DNA of 64,000 nt from Saksenaea vasiformis B4078. Taxonomy: Eukaryota; Mucoromycota; Mucoromycetes; Mucorales; Saksenaeaceae. The stretch covers positions 1-64,000 of the forward strand of contig JNDT01001848.1 in the NCBI GenBank assembly GCA_000697055.1, given 5' to 3'. Positions within the stretch are counted from its first letter, which is position 1. The number at the start of each line of letters is the position of its first letter. This document shows positions 1 to 12,200 of the stretch, piece after piece. A program made the position numbers and the translations under genes. Under the pieces are notes generated by a model. It was given only the letters and a program-made list of their open reading frames with translations, ran no database searches and was not told the origin of the DNA.

Positions 1-480
1 GATAACCTTTGCCCACTGATCATCGGTCCAATCTAGGTGCTCCTTGGCCCATGCAAGTCTTGCTTTCTTGTGTCTTTCAAGTAGTAGCGGCTTTCTGGTT
101 GGTCTACAGGAAGAAAAACCAAGTTCATGCACGGTTTTCTGAAATGTTCGCAATGAAACTTCCATGCACGTAGCTGAGAATGTCGCGTGATGAAAGGTTA
201 AAGGTGCACGCGGATTGTCACGGATGTCGCGTTCAATGAGACGTTTCGAGCGATCCGTTATCTTCTTTGGTCTTCCCTTCCTTGGTTTTGATGCAGTTGT
301 ACCGGTTTCTTTGATGTTCTTAATAATACGCCGAACGGTCGATCGCCCAAGTCCTCTTGACTTGGCGATTTCACCGAAGGACATTCCTGCCTCTCTCATG
401 CCATAGATCATTGCACGCTCTTGCTCTGAGATTTCAGTGTTTTGCTTTCGGCCGTTGTTAGTGATACACTCAAGTGTCAT
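1..480 (-). CDS. Tc1/mariner-type transposase, N-terminal part (runs off left edge)
   Basis: An open frame of exactly 160 codons begins at the ATG at 480 and is still open at base 1, so the catalytic C-terminal half lies outside the window. The N-terminal 60 residues form a helix-turn-helix with the run SFGEIAKSRGLGRSTVRRII, as in the paired-like DNA-binding region of Tc1 transposases. A basic linker (KPRKGRPKK) and a second HTH-like region follow. The last residues (WTDDQWAKVI) match the stretch just before the family's first strand, where WSDE-type motifs lie. Family knowledge: these enzymes cut and paste the element at TA sites with a DDE/D catalytic triad. No stop or frameshift is visible, so this copy may be young. 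Terminal inverted repeats were not identified. Confidence 0.85.
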   Translation of the reverse strand, partial: MTLECITNNGRKQNTEISEQERAMIYGMREAGMSFGEIAKSRGLGRSTVRRIIKNIKETGTTASKPRKGRPKKITDRSKRLIERDIRDNPRAPLTFHHATFSATCMEVSLRTFQKTVHELGFSSCRPTRKPLLLERHKKARLAWAKEHLDWTDDQWAKVI

Positions 481-1997
481 ATTAAGGAGAACTTAGAGGA
501 AAAAGAGAGAAAAAACCTCTGTTATTTACATAACTGTGTTACACTAGCCGGAGTCTGTACAAGTGGGCACAGACTTATTGCCGTGGATTGTATAAATGCC
601 GAACTATGTGGTCGCAAGCTACCGAAATTTTCTCATGATTGCCTTCGGTGTTGGCTTAGCATGAACCTTGTTCAGGTCAACCGCCGCCATTCCGAGCATT
701 AACTTGATAAAGGGATGGTAGGTAATGCAACACCTCTTTCTTCACTTCCAATGGATTCCCGCGACTCAGAAAAAAAGTTTCTGTCCAATGTACTAATCCA
801 ATCCCTTGTGTGTGAACATATCTAACATTTTCATAAGCTCGACACATTTTTAGTGTACGATATTTTCAAGCAGTGCACAAGAGGCCTTCAACTTGACGGA
901 TGCGCTGCCGAGTACCCTGCCATAGAAATCGGATCAGAAAAGGAAAACATTATAAATGTTATCTATGAATATCCTTCCGACAAGCCGTTCGTGGAAGAGA
1001 CGGGCACAAAAACCATCGAAGCGAACGGCTCCATGAATCAACTATTGCTGGACGACAACTTCCATCATTTACCATCCAAAATGGCTGCTTGCAACATCGC
1101 TGCAGATGTAGGCTGCGGCTCATGTAAACAAAATCAGGATCCCTCCGAAAATAAAACAGTCGAATACATGGTCTTCTACATTTCTTGGGGAGGAGTGAGA
1201 ATCCGTGAATTATTTATGAGCTATTCATTAGTGCTATTCTACTAGGTGCATTTATCTGCCAAACTTGTCAGACCAACTACTACTTTCAAAGAAACTATTC
1301 ACAATGCATTAAAGGAGAATGTAGAAAAGAGATACAAATCTTTACAAACTGCGTTTGGACGTTTTGGATATTACTATTCATCAAAAATCTTCCTCGGTAC
1401 TCCGGTTCATAGACTCTCGAGCATAAACTAATATTTTCCTGATTTAGGTGGTCTAATCGCTTGTAAAAAGGAGAGTCCAATGGTCCAAAATAGAAGCAAG
1501 AGTGAGCTTGAAATAATCCAGTGCCGCAACATAGCCGCAAGGATTGCAAGTGTAGTCGAAGGTCATCAATAGTGGGAAGTAATAGGTAGTTCTCATCACA
1601 TATTTGCTATAATCGCTAAGTAAGCTCATGATAGGTGGCAACTCCATAGCATTTTTCGTGGATGGGCTCGAAAGCTGGAAAAAGACTACCAAATCCAAAC
1701 CAGCAGCTATAAAATTTAAAGGTTTGAAGCCAATATGCAGCATACTTGAGGATGAGATCGAATTCAAGTGGAGGAGGTCTACAGAATTGCATCTTTCAAG
1801 TCCTGCTTTGGACAACCGGTAGATAACATCTCTATTAATCTTGCTACACAATGCAAGGAAAAGAATGAAGGTGCGCGAGGCAGACCTGAAGACGCGAACG
1901 TTTGTAGCCGAGATATAAATCGAATAACAGCAGCCCAGGAAAGAACAGAGTATCTTAAACAAGGAATTCCGCAGAAATACGCACTGGTGAAGACAGT
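481..1997. other. No convincing gene; short open frames only
   Basis: This stretch lies between the transposase start and the Sel1 remnant. It holds a 130-codon frame at 853-1245 without an ATG start; an AG just upstream (about 851) could be a splice acceptor, so it may be an exon of a broken gene, but the protein is not recognised. Short frames at 1628-1822 and 1768-2028 abut the Sel1 frame and could be displaced upstream parts of it. A small inverted repeat (GTCTGT...ACAGAC, about 552-573) sits upstream of the transposase ATG and could belong to the element's end. Confidence 0.4.
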
Positions 1998-3030
1998 ATG
2001 GATAGGAACTACAATAATGAGGACATGAACCAGCGCGAAGATATGGGCGATCAAAACGATGAGCGGGGACAGGTCAAACTCAACGAGAAGTCCTACCTCG
2101 AGATAAATGTGGATAAGGACCTGGACCAAGCAATTAAACGATACGAAGAAGCGATGGATCAAGAAAATGAAAATGCGCAAATCAGACGTGGAGATGCATA
2201 CATAATTGGGATTGGAGTGAAAAAAGGCATCAACAAGAAAGTTGAATCCTATGAAAAAGCAGCAGAGAAAGGAAGTTTGGGAGTGCAATGGAAACTTGGG
2301 GATATATACATAGATATGTACGTAGATGGAGGTGAAGTGGAAGATATCACCAAGGCAATTAAATGGTACGAAAAAGCGGCAGAGAAAAGGGAATTGCAAT
2401 GCGCAAGAAAGACTTGGAGGTGCGCAAATCAAGCTGGGAGACATGTAAAGAAATGGACATGGGGTGAAGAGAGACTTGAGCAAAGCAATGGAGTTGTACG
2501 AAAAAGCGGCATATAAAGGACTATGGGATGCACAGTGCAGACTCGAAAACACCCAAATCAGACGGGGGGATATGTGCAGAAATGGGAATGGACTGTACAG
2601 AGATTGGGCTGGACAAATGGAAGATCTGAACAAGGCGATTGAATGGTACAAAAAAGCGGCGGATCAAGGAAATACAGTTGCGCAAAAGACACTCGTGGAT
2701 ATTTACAGATATGAAAAGAAAGACATCGACAAAGCAATTGAATGGTACCAAAAGTTGGCGGAGCAAGGGGATTGGGATGCGCCACTTACACTTGCATATA
2801 TTTACACGCATGAAAAGAAAGACACCGACAAAGCAATTGAATGGTACAAAAAAGCGGCCGATCGAGGAAATATATATGCGCAATGGAGACTTGGGGAAAT
2901 TTACAGATATAAAAAGAAAGACATCGACAAGGCAATTGAATGGTACCAAAAAGTGGAGGAAAGAGAATATTTTAGTTTGCAGCGGAAGCTTAATCAGTTA
3001 AGGAAAGAAAGGTGGACAATTAATAAATAA
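1998..3030 (+). pseudogene. Sel1-repeat (SLR) protein gene, interrupted
   Basis: Repeats of the Sel1/TPR-like type are clear, each with the pattern KAIEWYKKAADQGN and LGDMYRNGHG-like turns; about eight units can be counted. The frame from 1998 slips after an A run (AAAA at 2385-2388): with one A fewer it would continue GNCNAQERLG in register. In the continued frame a TAA (2446-2448) replaces the Tyr codon of a GDMY motif. The repeats then run cleanly from about 2449 to the stop at 3030. Sel1 proteins are alpha-solenoid scaffolds, often in ER-associated degradation or signalling, but nothing here assigns a role. Alternatively the downstream frame from 2464 is a short intact gene. A related, more damaged locus lies at 40901-43012 on the other strand. 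Confidence 0.75.
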
Positions 3031-3119
3031 TCGATGACGCTTTTCGCCAATTTTTATTTTACCGTGCGACGTTGAACGTATCATACCTTTTACTTGCTTA
3101 AACAATGGTCGAAGAGACC

Positions 3120-3390
3120 CGACACAGCTAAGAATACTTGAATAATCCTGTATATGTGGTGAAGAATGACATCCGTACCGGGGATGTTAAGGTGAACAGA
3201 GGCAAAAAAAAAAGGAAATTCATGCGTGCCTTTAAATACGGATACTGTAATTCTAGGTGGAACCTGTCCTTTTTACTGCTTCCGATGGGATACTGGGAAC
3301 TCATCACTGAAATAGCTCAATGCAAAGACTATTTTTTGTTCCCTTCGCTTAAGTCACCGCCTTTCCTTCACTTGTCAGTGCATTGATAGC
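3120..3390 (+). repeat. Dispersed degenerate repeat, partial copy
   Basis: Bases about 3138-3340 align by eye with about 34019-34240: shared words include GAATAATCCTGTAT, GGTGGAACCTGTCCTT, TTTTTACTGCTT and CTCAATGCAAAGA in the same order. The core ACCGGGGATGTT is shared with the copy near 18625. The copies differ by many substitutions and indels, so they are old. No open frame longer than about 80 codons survives. It starts about 90 bp after the Sel1 remnant. Confidence 0.6.
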
Positions 3391-4309
3391 TGGGTCCTGG
3401 ATCACACCTATGGATAACCTTTTTTAACTGTGCCCGTATTCCTTCTCACCTCTCTGGGTGAATCCATCACGTCTTCACAGTATGCCCCCATACATCAAAC
3501 GAAGCCCTGGTGAAGGCTGCGATTGGCATCCAGTGAAGTCGACTGCCTGCTGAAAGGTTGAGCAGGGACATATGTGAGCGCACAGCAGCATGCTTAGAAG
3601 CGGATTGTGACCCGTATTGTTGCACCCCACAAAGAATGTGCACATAATATCTGTAGTTTGTCGATCTGTCAAAGAGTTATATTGCGAATAGGAACCTATC
3701 CACTGACACGCATGGCACTCCTACTCTGTGTCTTTGACAAGCAGTATACTATCCGTCGCTGAATATGTTACTCACACGGCAATCACATAGTTAGGAGTCA
3801 TGCTGCTAAAATAGCCGCAGCATGTACTAAGATAATCACACGAGATCAATAGCGATAGGACGCTAATTTTCGAGTTCTTCATGGATTTTGGCACAGTTTG
3901 TTGGTTTGAGCAAAGAGTACTGGCGAATCAAAAAGAACACATTAGTGATCACATATATCTTTTCAGCAAATCATCGGTCCCAAGCTATTGAGTTATGCAA
4001 GATTCACGTTACGAAGAAGGAAAGAATAGCTTTATCTTCATCAGTATACAGAAAAGCACAAAGGATTCTCCGTAGCTTTGCCCACCGTGAGGCTATACAG
4101 ATGCGAGAAACAGATCCAAATCCGAGATGGATTTTTCTTAGCTGGGATGTCAGGGCAATAAGCTCTGAATTCGCTTCGTTGTGATTGGAGGTGGCGCTGC
4201 GGCCTGCGTGAGGTATGCAATTCAACTGTCCAATCATTTTGCCAACTTACTTGGGGCACCGCGGCGATACAAATAGCGAGTCCCGTATGCGACGGACAAA
4301 GCAACAACG
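3391..4309. other. Intergenic, no gene recognised
   Basis: Only short frames are present (longest 98 codons at 3888-4184, non-ATG start, unrecognised). The 3' part is the upstream region of the dynein intermediate chain gene; no clear TATA box was found. Confidence 0.4.
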
Positions 4310-6844
4310 ATGGAACGCAGAAAAGAAGAATTAGAGAAAAAAAGACAAAAATTAGCTGAATTAAGACGCGCCAGAGAGGAGCGCAAGGCCATCTTCGATA
4401 GCCAATCGAGCCAAACGCAATCTAGTTCGTCGGTACAGACTCTTTTGCGCCTTCATCTGACGTTTACTCACTTTCATGTAGGGTACATCTGTAGGAAGGG
4501 ACAGAAGAGCGATCGATGATCTTGTCGCTCTTGTTCTTGGTGAACGTTCATCGACGTCTGCTACCACGGGTGCAGGCAGTTCCGACCGTGGATCAGATAC
4601 TGGCTCGGACTTCACCTCATCGCGGCCGACATCAGCCAACTTTGGCTATTCAGGTCCAGGAACACCTGTTAGCACGTATGTTTCATGCCACTGCTGCTGC
4701 TTCAAGCAACTCACTTTGGTCTTAGTACCGATCCTCGCTTGTCCATGTCATCACAGATTGCTGTCCCTGCACCGACATATGTAGCTGAGCTGACGGAAAA
4801 CCAGGCTTTTGTTGCCGATATTCCCCCATTGGTGAGATCATTGGAAGATAGACTATTGCTCACCCACAATCACAGGAACATGTGGTGTACAGTAAAGAGA
4901 TCCAAACGACGGAAGGATCCTTTGACGTTCCTCAGTTTTCAGAGGAAGAAATTCGACAGCAGATCACAGAGGAGTTTGAGCAACGAGAGAAAGAACGTTT
5001 GGCGCAGTTAGAGGAAGAGAAAAAACGTGCCGAACAAGAGAAGATGGAAGAGTACAGGGGTAAATGACCCGGCAGATCTGATGGTTTTCACTGACGCCAT
5101 GCGAAAAAAAAAGACTTGACGGAAGAAGAGAAAAAGTTGCTTGTTTCAGCACCTGATTTTATAGATTTTGTTGATAAGTCTTCCAAGATGGTCGAACGAG
5201 CACTGAACGAGAAATACGATTTCATGAAAGATTATACCCTTGGCATTGACATTGAGAGGTAACAAAAAACGAACCTCTGCAATCATCAGCCTCTAAAATT
5301 GTTATGGGATGATTAGCGAAGAGAATTCTGGAAAACGCGTCAAGTACGTCTGCGAGTTCTGGGACGACAAATGGTCGAAGCACCGATCGGTCACAGATGT
5401 TGACTGGTCTTACAAAGTAGGTTCTTTTATGGTGGAGGATGACAACATGTTGAACATCTTTTTAGTACCCTGAACTTCTTGTGTCATCGTACAACAAAAA
5501 TCCAATGGCTCTTAACGAACCAGACGGTGTGGCGCTTGTGTGGAACCTCCATTTATTGGAGCGCCCAGAGTTCGTATTCCATTCTCAGGTAAATGATGGA
5601 AGATCAGTCGATCTGCTACAGCAAGCTCACATGGTGTTGTCTAGTCGGACGTTCTTAGTGTCAGGTTTAGTAAATTCCATCCTAACTATGTCATTGGTGG
5701 TACATATTCTGGACAAATCGTCCTATGGGATACGCGTGCAAAATCATTACCGGTATTGAAAACACCACTTTCGGCCGGTGGACATACCCATCCTGTTTAT
5801 TCCCTAGAGATGGTTGGTACTCAGAATGCTCATAACCTTATTTCCGGCAGTACAGATGGTTTTATATGCTCGTGGCAACTCGATATGTTAGCGCAGCCTC
5901 AGGTACTGAAAAAAAAAAGTTGATGCAAACGATAAACTGACGAAGATTTCAGGATTACTTGGAACTGCTTCATCAAGCACATAACAAAACAGATGAGGTA
6001 TCTGTCACCTGTTTGGGATTCCCAGACAACGAAACAACCACGTTTTGGGTCGGCACAGAAGAGGGTAATATTTACCAAGCTAACCGTTATGATCGAGCTG
6101 GAAGGTAAAGAAAGATGAAAAACGAAAAAGGAAAATGGAGAAGACTGACTATGTTTGTATTTAGCAAAGCGGGAGTTAACCAAAATGACACGTACCGAGG
6201 TCATGATGGTTCTGTTACCGGAATGCATTTTCATCCTTTGTTTGGTCCTGTTGACTTCTCGGACCTCTTCTTGACTTCATCCGTCGATTGGACAGTGAAG
6301 CTGTGGCGAGCCAAGGTAAGCAATCAACATGGGAAAGAACAACATACTTATCCTTTGATGCAGTCTGGATCAAAAACTTCGACACAGCCTACAAAGATCA
6401 CACCACTCTACTCGTTCGAGCAAGCAGATGATTACGTGTATGATGCAAAATGGTCACCATCGCATCCAGCCTTGTTTGGCTCTGTAGATGGCAATGGACA
6501 ATTCGATTTGTGGAACCTCAATGCCGATACTGAAGTATGATGACGTTAAAGAACTAAGCCAAGTAGATTAATATATCTTGCAGGAACCTTTTGTTAGCAC
6601 GCCTGTGGGTACTGGAAAAGCTCTGAACAAACTAGCATGGGATAAAGAGGGTAAAAAGACGGCGATAGGTTCCAGTGATGGCCGTGTCTATGTATATGAC
6701 ATTGGAGAGGTAAGTAATCGCAGCTAATGACAAAATTATGCTGATAGCACCCTACAGATTGCAACTCCAAAAGCTGAAGATTACCATTTATTGCAAAAGA
6801 ACATTTCCGAGATGATTTCTAACCAAGAGAATCCTGGAAAATAA
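4310..6844 (+). CDS. Cytoplasmic dynein 1 intermediate chain (WD40)
   Basis: Thirteen exons: 4310-4432, 4482-4675, 4726-4831, 4876-5059, 5114-5258, 5317-5416, 5466-5588, 5645-5902, 5953-6104, 6165-6315, 6364-6534, 6584-6709, 6758-6844, giving 639 residues. The N-terminus is a charged coiled coil ([20 protein letters not shown]), as in dynein intermediate chains, where it binds p150-Glued/NudE; a Ser-rich linker follows. Around residue 120 lies [10 protein letters not shown], matching the conserved YTK-x-TQT light-chain-binding segment. Then come [15 protein letters not shown] and the block [20 protein letters not shown], followed by a C-terminal WD40 propeller with [17 protein letters not shown] and [10 protein letters not shown]. 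It serves as cargo and dynactin adaptor of the minus-end microtubule motor. Several introns are very short (for example 44 nt at 4832-4875). Confidence 0.95.
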
Positions 6845-7154
6845 AAAGAAAACCGTACAGTTATTATTTTCATCCATTCAGTCACTTATCCCGCCTGTTA
6901 CAAGCAGCATTCAGACTAAAAATAAACGTATTCATCTGCTGCCCAAGCGAATAAAGGTCTTATCATGGTTTGCTAAGGAGTAGATTATACATACTACTAT
7001 GTGACATGTGTTCCTTTTTTTTAATAGACCAGGAACGCTAAATTGCTTGGTTGATATTACTTGCTTTTGCTGCGCAAAAGGATACAGACGTTCACCTGCT
7101 CAGCATTATGTAGGGCCGCGTGATGCCTGTGAATTACTTTAAAGTCTGTTCGCC

Positions 7155-8063
7155 ATGATGGATTGTTCAGTCATGGCTTTGGAGGAGGAACAGCATGACA
7201 AAGTGGATAACGACGATGCTCGTAGCTTTCACCCGGGAGATGATTTTCCCAATCGGAAAACGTTTGCTTTGAAGCAACTGCTGACTTCGATATTAATGCT
7301 GGTTGTGGACGTTGGTTTGCCACTGGGACTGTATTATGGGCTAAAAAACACTATTGGTGTCCTGGTTGCTATGGTTGTTTCCAGCGTCCCTCCTCTCGTT
7401 CTCGTTTTGTGCAGATTTGTCAAAAATAGAAGAATCGATCCTCTTGGATGCATCTTCGCTATTTCCTTTGTCTTGTCAGGCATCATTACGTTGATTTCAG
7501 GTATAGCTATAATCAACAGTAAGATTATCGCTTGACTTTCCATTTTCTTGGGAACTATAGGTAATACCCGTGTGGCGCTATTACGGGACTCTGCTGTTAC
7601 GGCTATCGTTGCTCTTATGTTTTTGATCACAATGATCCCTTTCCGGTCTACATGGCTGACCATACGTCCTCTTGTATTTCTCATATCGCAAGAGATGTTG
7701 TCAGAACTACAGCCCGTCACTTGGAGAGATCGAGAGGGAAACAGTCATAGCATGCCCTTAGTGGAATGGATTTGGATATATATACGCGAGTTTAGACTCT
7801 ACTGTTATGTTCTCACAGGTCTCTGGGGTTTCTTCCCTATGGGCGAATTTGCAGCTAGAGTTGCGATGGTAGAAAGCAATCTCTCTATCGATCAGATCAT
7901 TCTTTATGGGAATATTATCGTGATCTGCGTTGTTGTTTCTCTGAGTCTCTTTAGCAGTATCTTCTCAAGGTTTCTCCGAAAGCTTGGCAAGAGACGCGGC
8001 AAAGTATGGACGTTAGAAAACCATTTTCCGCAAGAGGATTGCAGTACCGATCAAAATGTCTAG
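7155..8063 (+). CDS. Multi-pass integral membrane protein, VC0807-like
   Basis: Two exons (7155-7500, 7561-8063) give 282 residues. After a 40-residue acidic cytosolic-type head, about six hydrophobic helices can be traced, including LTSILMLVVDVGLPLGLYYG, GVLVAMVVSSVPPLVLVLC, FAISFVLSGIITLISG, VTAIVALMFLITMIPF, a segment near FRLYCYVLTGLWGFFP and IILYGNIIVICVVVSLSLF. The helix layout and the PLGLYYGL and RRIDPLGCIFAISF motifs resemble the VC0807/septation-protein-A-like membrane family; this is judged from memory, not from a search. Function, substrate and membrane are unknown. The intron at 7501-7560 is phase 1 and joins cleanly (SG|NTRVALLRDS). It sits alone between the dynein gene and the convergent kinase gene. 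Confidence 0.7.
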
Positions 8064-9229
8064 AAGTGCTCTATGTAATTATTCAGTGTAAGCAGATAGA
8101 AAGTCCATTGACATCATTTTCTCATGCAAGAGTACTGTGAAATGAGCTGTTTGCTACTAAACCGTAGTCAGTATTAGAAAAGCTCTATTTTAGAGCTTAA
8201 ATGTCCAAGAGCAAACGGAGGCGACTCATGTCAGACGGTTGGGATTAGTAATATCTCAAAATTACTCTTTTGATGGCATGTTTGTAATACTTAAAATGGA
8301 GCTGAAGTACATTCATGTCAAACAGCTTTTCGCCTGTCAAATTATTGATTTTGGACTAGAGAGATTGAATATATACCTAGTTTGATGGCAGAGACTGCAA
8401 TGTGGAAGCGACCTCCTACACGTTTCATAATGTAAAATCGCGCTGAACTATGAAACAAAGTAATGTATGCCTTGAATTGATTTTTCTATGATAACACATC
8501 GTCGACAAGACAGTGCTATTTTCTCGGTTACTTCGGGCGATTGCTTGCTTGTTCTACCGTCATTGCGAGGAAGATCTCCTCCGTTAGTCCGCATGGAAAC
8601 CGTTCTGAAAAATCTTCCGCCTTGTGATACCAGTGACAGGTAAATTTGAACTGCTTTTTCACGCGAAGGGCCAAACACCTATGATCATTTCAGGTCGTAG
8701 GACCCGGAAGCCTGGTCTACCAAACGATAGTGTTTGTTGTTTCTCTTTTAATGAATGGTTCCCTGCTATTGTGTTCGTTAAAAGGTAGAACGACTCTGTT
8801 TGTTGAAGACGATGCAGACAACACAGTTCCTGGTCTAGAGCGAGAATCGCACCACAAACAAAAGAAAACTCCTTAGTTACCCTTATATTCTTTCGCATGT
8901 CGCATAAAGGCGTGATCAGTTGCGTTTTATGATTTGTTTTTGTAGGGGTAATATACCAAGGTCTTGCGCGCTGAAATAACTACCCCTAAAGATGCTGCTA
9001 GGTGTTGCCACTTCAATTTGCTTTGCAGACATAAGACGAACGTTACCATGATTTCATTGCTATGTGTCTCCATACATATCTAAAAAGGAAAATGCAAAAG
9101 TACTTTTGAGAAACAGACTAAGCTTTTTATTGTGATTCGTATTCTTTCCAGCACATGCAAGGGAGAAAAATCCAAGAAAAAGGGGAGAGAGGATGTTGTT
9201 ACAAAAAACTTTTTTTTAGAAAGAGAAGA
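8064..9229. other. Convergent intergenic region
   Basis: This stretch lies between the 3' ends of the membrane-protein gene (plus) and the CH-kinase gene (minus). Only frames below 80 codons occur and none is recognised. It should contain both 3' untranslated regions. Confidence 0.4.
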
Positions 9230-12200
9230 TTAGGAAATAATGCATTGTTCGTCCGATCCGGCGTTCGCTTTTTTGCCTCGTTTCTTAAGGAGCCTGTCCA
9301 CAACAGCTGGATCAGCATGATGAATATTCTCCATTGCCAATGTATGCGAAAGCAGTGCTGGGTTATCCATAAGAGCTCGCTGCTCTTGTGGTGTCAATCC
9401 TAGAGCTTTCGAGTATTTCTCAATGCTTTTTGCTTGAGGATGGTCGTATATACTTTCATGTGTCATCGAGGCGCCAGAAGGCCGTCTTTCCCGATTACTT
9501 TCTTGATTGTATAATTTTGCGGAAAATACCCACTATTCACAATGTTAGTCAGAATTATAGGACCTCCTTATATGCTACATACATCATAGGAAGGTTGTTG
9601 GTCATTGACCTTAGGTGGACACGAAAATGCTTGTGCTTTGCACTCCTCGTGGCAAATAAGGGCGCACGCTGTTGAGGAGTTAAGTTTTTCTTCTGTTTTT
9701 CCATTTTTATATTGAGTGTTACCTTCGCAAAAGATGGCTTCGTCCACCATAAGTTCGCCGCACACTTTACATTCCACAGCTACTCACGTTTAGTGAGTAT
9801 CATTTTCTTCTTCGTCTAAGGAGAATTTACCTTTCCCAAAAGAGGTTGCGACATAACGATGAGATGATGCGTCTGTATCATCTTCTTCTCCTTCTTCTTG
9901 CAGAAAGGCTGCAAGAGATACCTCACTGTCTTCGCGAGTTGCTATATGTTGCTTTGGAGCATGCGATTCGTACGTGCTGCGACGCATATGTCCCGACTGG
10001 TTGGATTTATTTCGACGCCGAGCACCCAAAGTTGCTGTCGACAGACGGTTGCTGCTATCTAGGAACAAAAACAAAGATTAGATTCTGTATTTGATTGGTT
10101 GTTGGAGCTTACCTCGAGCATTCGTTTTGTTGTTCGTCGTCTTTTGATACTTTTGAAGCCATTGGTGATTTAACAGCTGAGTAGCCGTGGGTCGATCTTC
10201 AGGATTTTTTTGGAAACAGCACAATAAAAAGCTGTGCATTTCCTGCGTCGCGATGAAATTTAGCACTATGCAAACGTATCATTCTTCCTCACCTTTGATA
10301 TATTTTCAGGTAATGGAGGATAATCATCTTCCACAATGCGGAACATAGCGGACATTGCAATCAAGTCCGCATAAGGTGGCTTTCCAGTAACCAATTCTAC
10401 CAGTGTGCATCCCAAAGACCTACGGTAGAAGCATGTTCATTATGGATTCAATGTGAAAGAGGCAAGTCCTTACCATATATCTGCTTTTGTCGATGTTCCT
10501 TTCATTTCAATTACCTCCGGGGCCACTAGACAATAACACAGTCAGCTACACAGAAAAGAAGAAGAAGAAGCAGCACTTACTCCAGTTTGGTGTTCCTGAC
10601 ACCGATCCAGCATCGGCAGTTTTCAACTTGAGATTAAGCGATATACCGAAGTCTGTTAATTTAACATCACCCGTCTTCGTCGTCAGGATATTAGCAGCTT
10701 TCAAATCACAGTGAACGACCTAATTGTTTCTTCAATAAACAAACTGCATGCTATTACTACCATGTCTGCCTTACTTCGTTCGAATGGAGGTATTCGAGAC
10801 CGTTTAAGATTTTAATACAGAATGACGCGACAAGTTTTTCGGGGAAAGCACCAAAGGCCTTCAACGTAGAGATTAAGGACCCGTTCTCTGCATACCTGAA
10901 GGAAAGCACGCGTCAGAAAGGGTAGTTGTTGGAAAAATGACTTACTCCAAGATAATGTTGATGTTGCGGTCTGTTGGGATAAATCCCAGAAATTGTATCA
11001 CATTTGTGTGAGATAATGTCTTGAGCAAACTCACTTCTTTCTGTCCATCTTTCTATCAGTATCTTACGATTTCACGTATGCATTATGTATTACCATCATT
11101 TCTTGATCAAAGTCACCCTTGTCATCCAGAGTGATTCGTTTGACAGCGACTATCTCTCCCGTTGCAAGGTCAAGGGCTCTATAGACCGAGCCGAACTGAC
11201 CTTTGCCGATGCAATTTCCTAGTTGCTGTCACGAAGATAAGTACCAATGTGCAAGCGGTTTGGGCAGACTTACGTATTGTGCGGTAGGTATTCCGTCCTT
11301 GTTGCTAAGCAAGAGCGTTTCACGCGACGGATCGCCATCGTTGATTTCTTTTATCGTTTTCATTGTGTGATTATCCAATTTATGACCGAGACTTCCTGCC
11401 ATCGACGCGCGATGTTTAGCCGGCACTGCTAGGCTCTGGGGTCGTTTCGAACCCGATGGATTATCAAATTGCCTTGGCGATGTTGGTGTCCTCGGCGTTA
11501 CAGCATTAGAGGATTGTTCGTCTGCTAGCGAGTCATCCTCATCTCGGCGAAACACGGTAATAATCGGTGCTGAAGGCCGTCTGCCCCAGCGAACACCGGC
11601 GAGCTCGGGATTGTTCTGTAACCGCAGCGATCCAGATGCCTGCTTATTTTGCGCCGCCGAATCTGGCGCTTGTTGCTTGGTGGACGGACGTAGCGGTGAT
11701 TTAGGCGGTCGCCGCGCGTTCGACGTTAAAGATGGGTCTTCGAACCAGTTCATCTCATTGTCGTCATCGTCATCGTCATCATTATCCAGTTCTTCGTTTT
11801 CTGGTAGCACTTTTCCTCGCAATGATGACATGGATCGGAAGGTGGATCGGAGCTCGAGTGCACGCGTGGACACGAACGAATCTTGTTGAAACATTGACTT
11901 CTTATTATTCTTCTTGACTGTCGCTGCATCAAGGCCAGCAAAGATATCGCGAACATGTCGATACTTTCCTTCATCGTCCACGTTGCCTGATCTGGAAGTA
12001 CCGCACGAGGCAAGGTCTGTGGTTACTCGTTCCAATTCATCAACCCCTTGTGTAGATTTCTCCTCGTCGCTTGTAGCCTCGTCCATGGCTGATAAACTAT
12101 TATTCTCCTTTGGTTCATCGGTATCGGTTGTCGATGGCTGTAGGCTCTCCTTCTCATTATTGTCCTCCTTTTCGACTGCATCATCTGTCTCGTCCGAAGG

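Noticed and set aside
1779..2651. 290-codon minus-strand open frame
   Set aside because: It is the exact antisense of the Sel1 repeats, whose codon pattern leaves the opposite strand open; the Ser/Phe-rich translation repeats with the same period.
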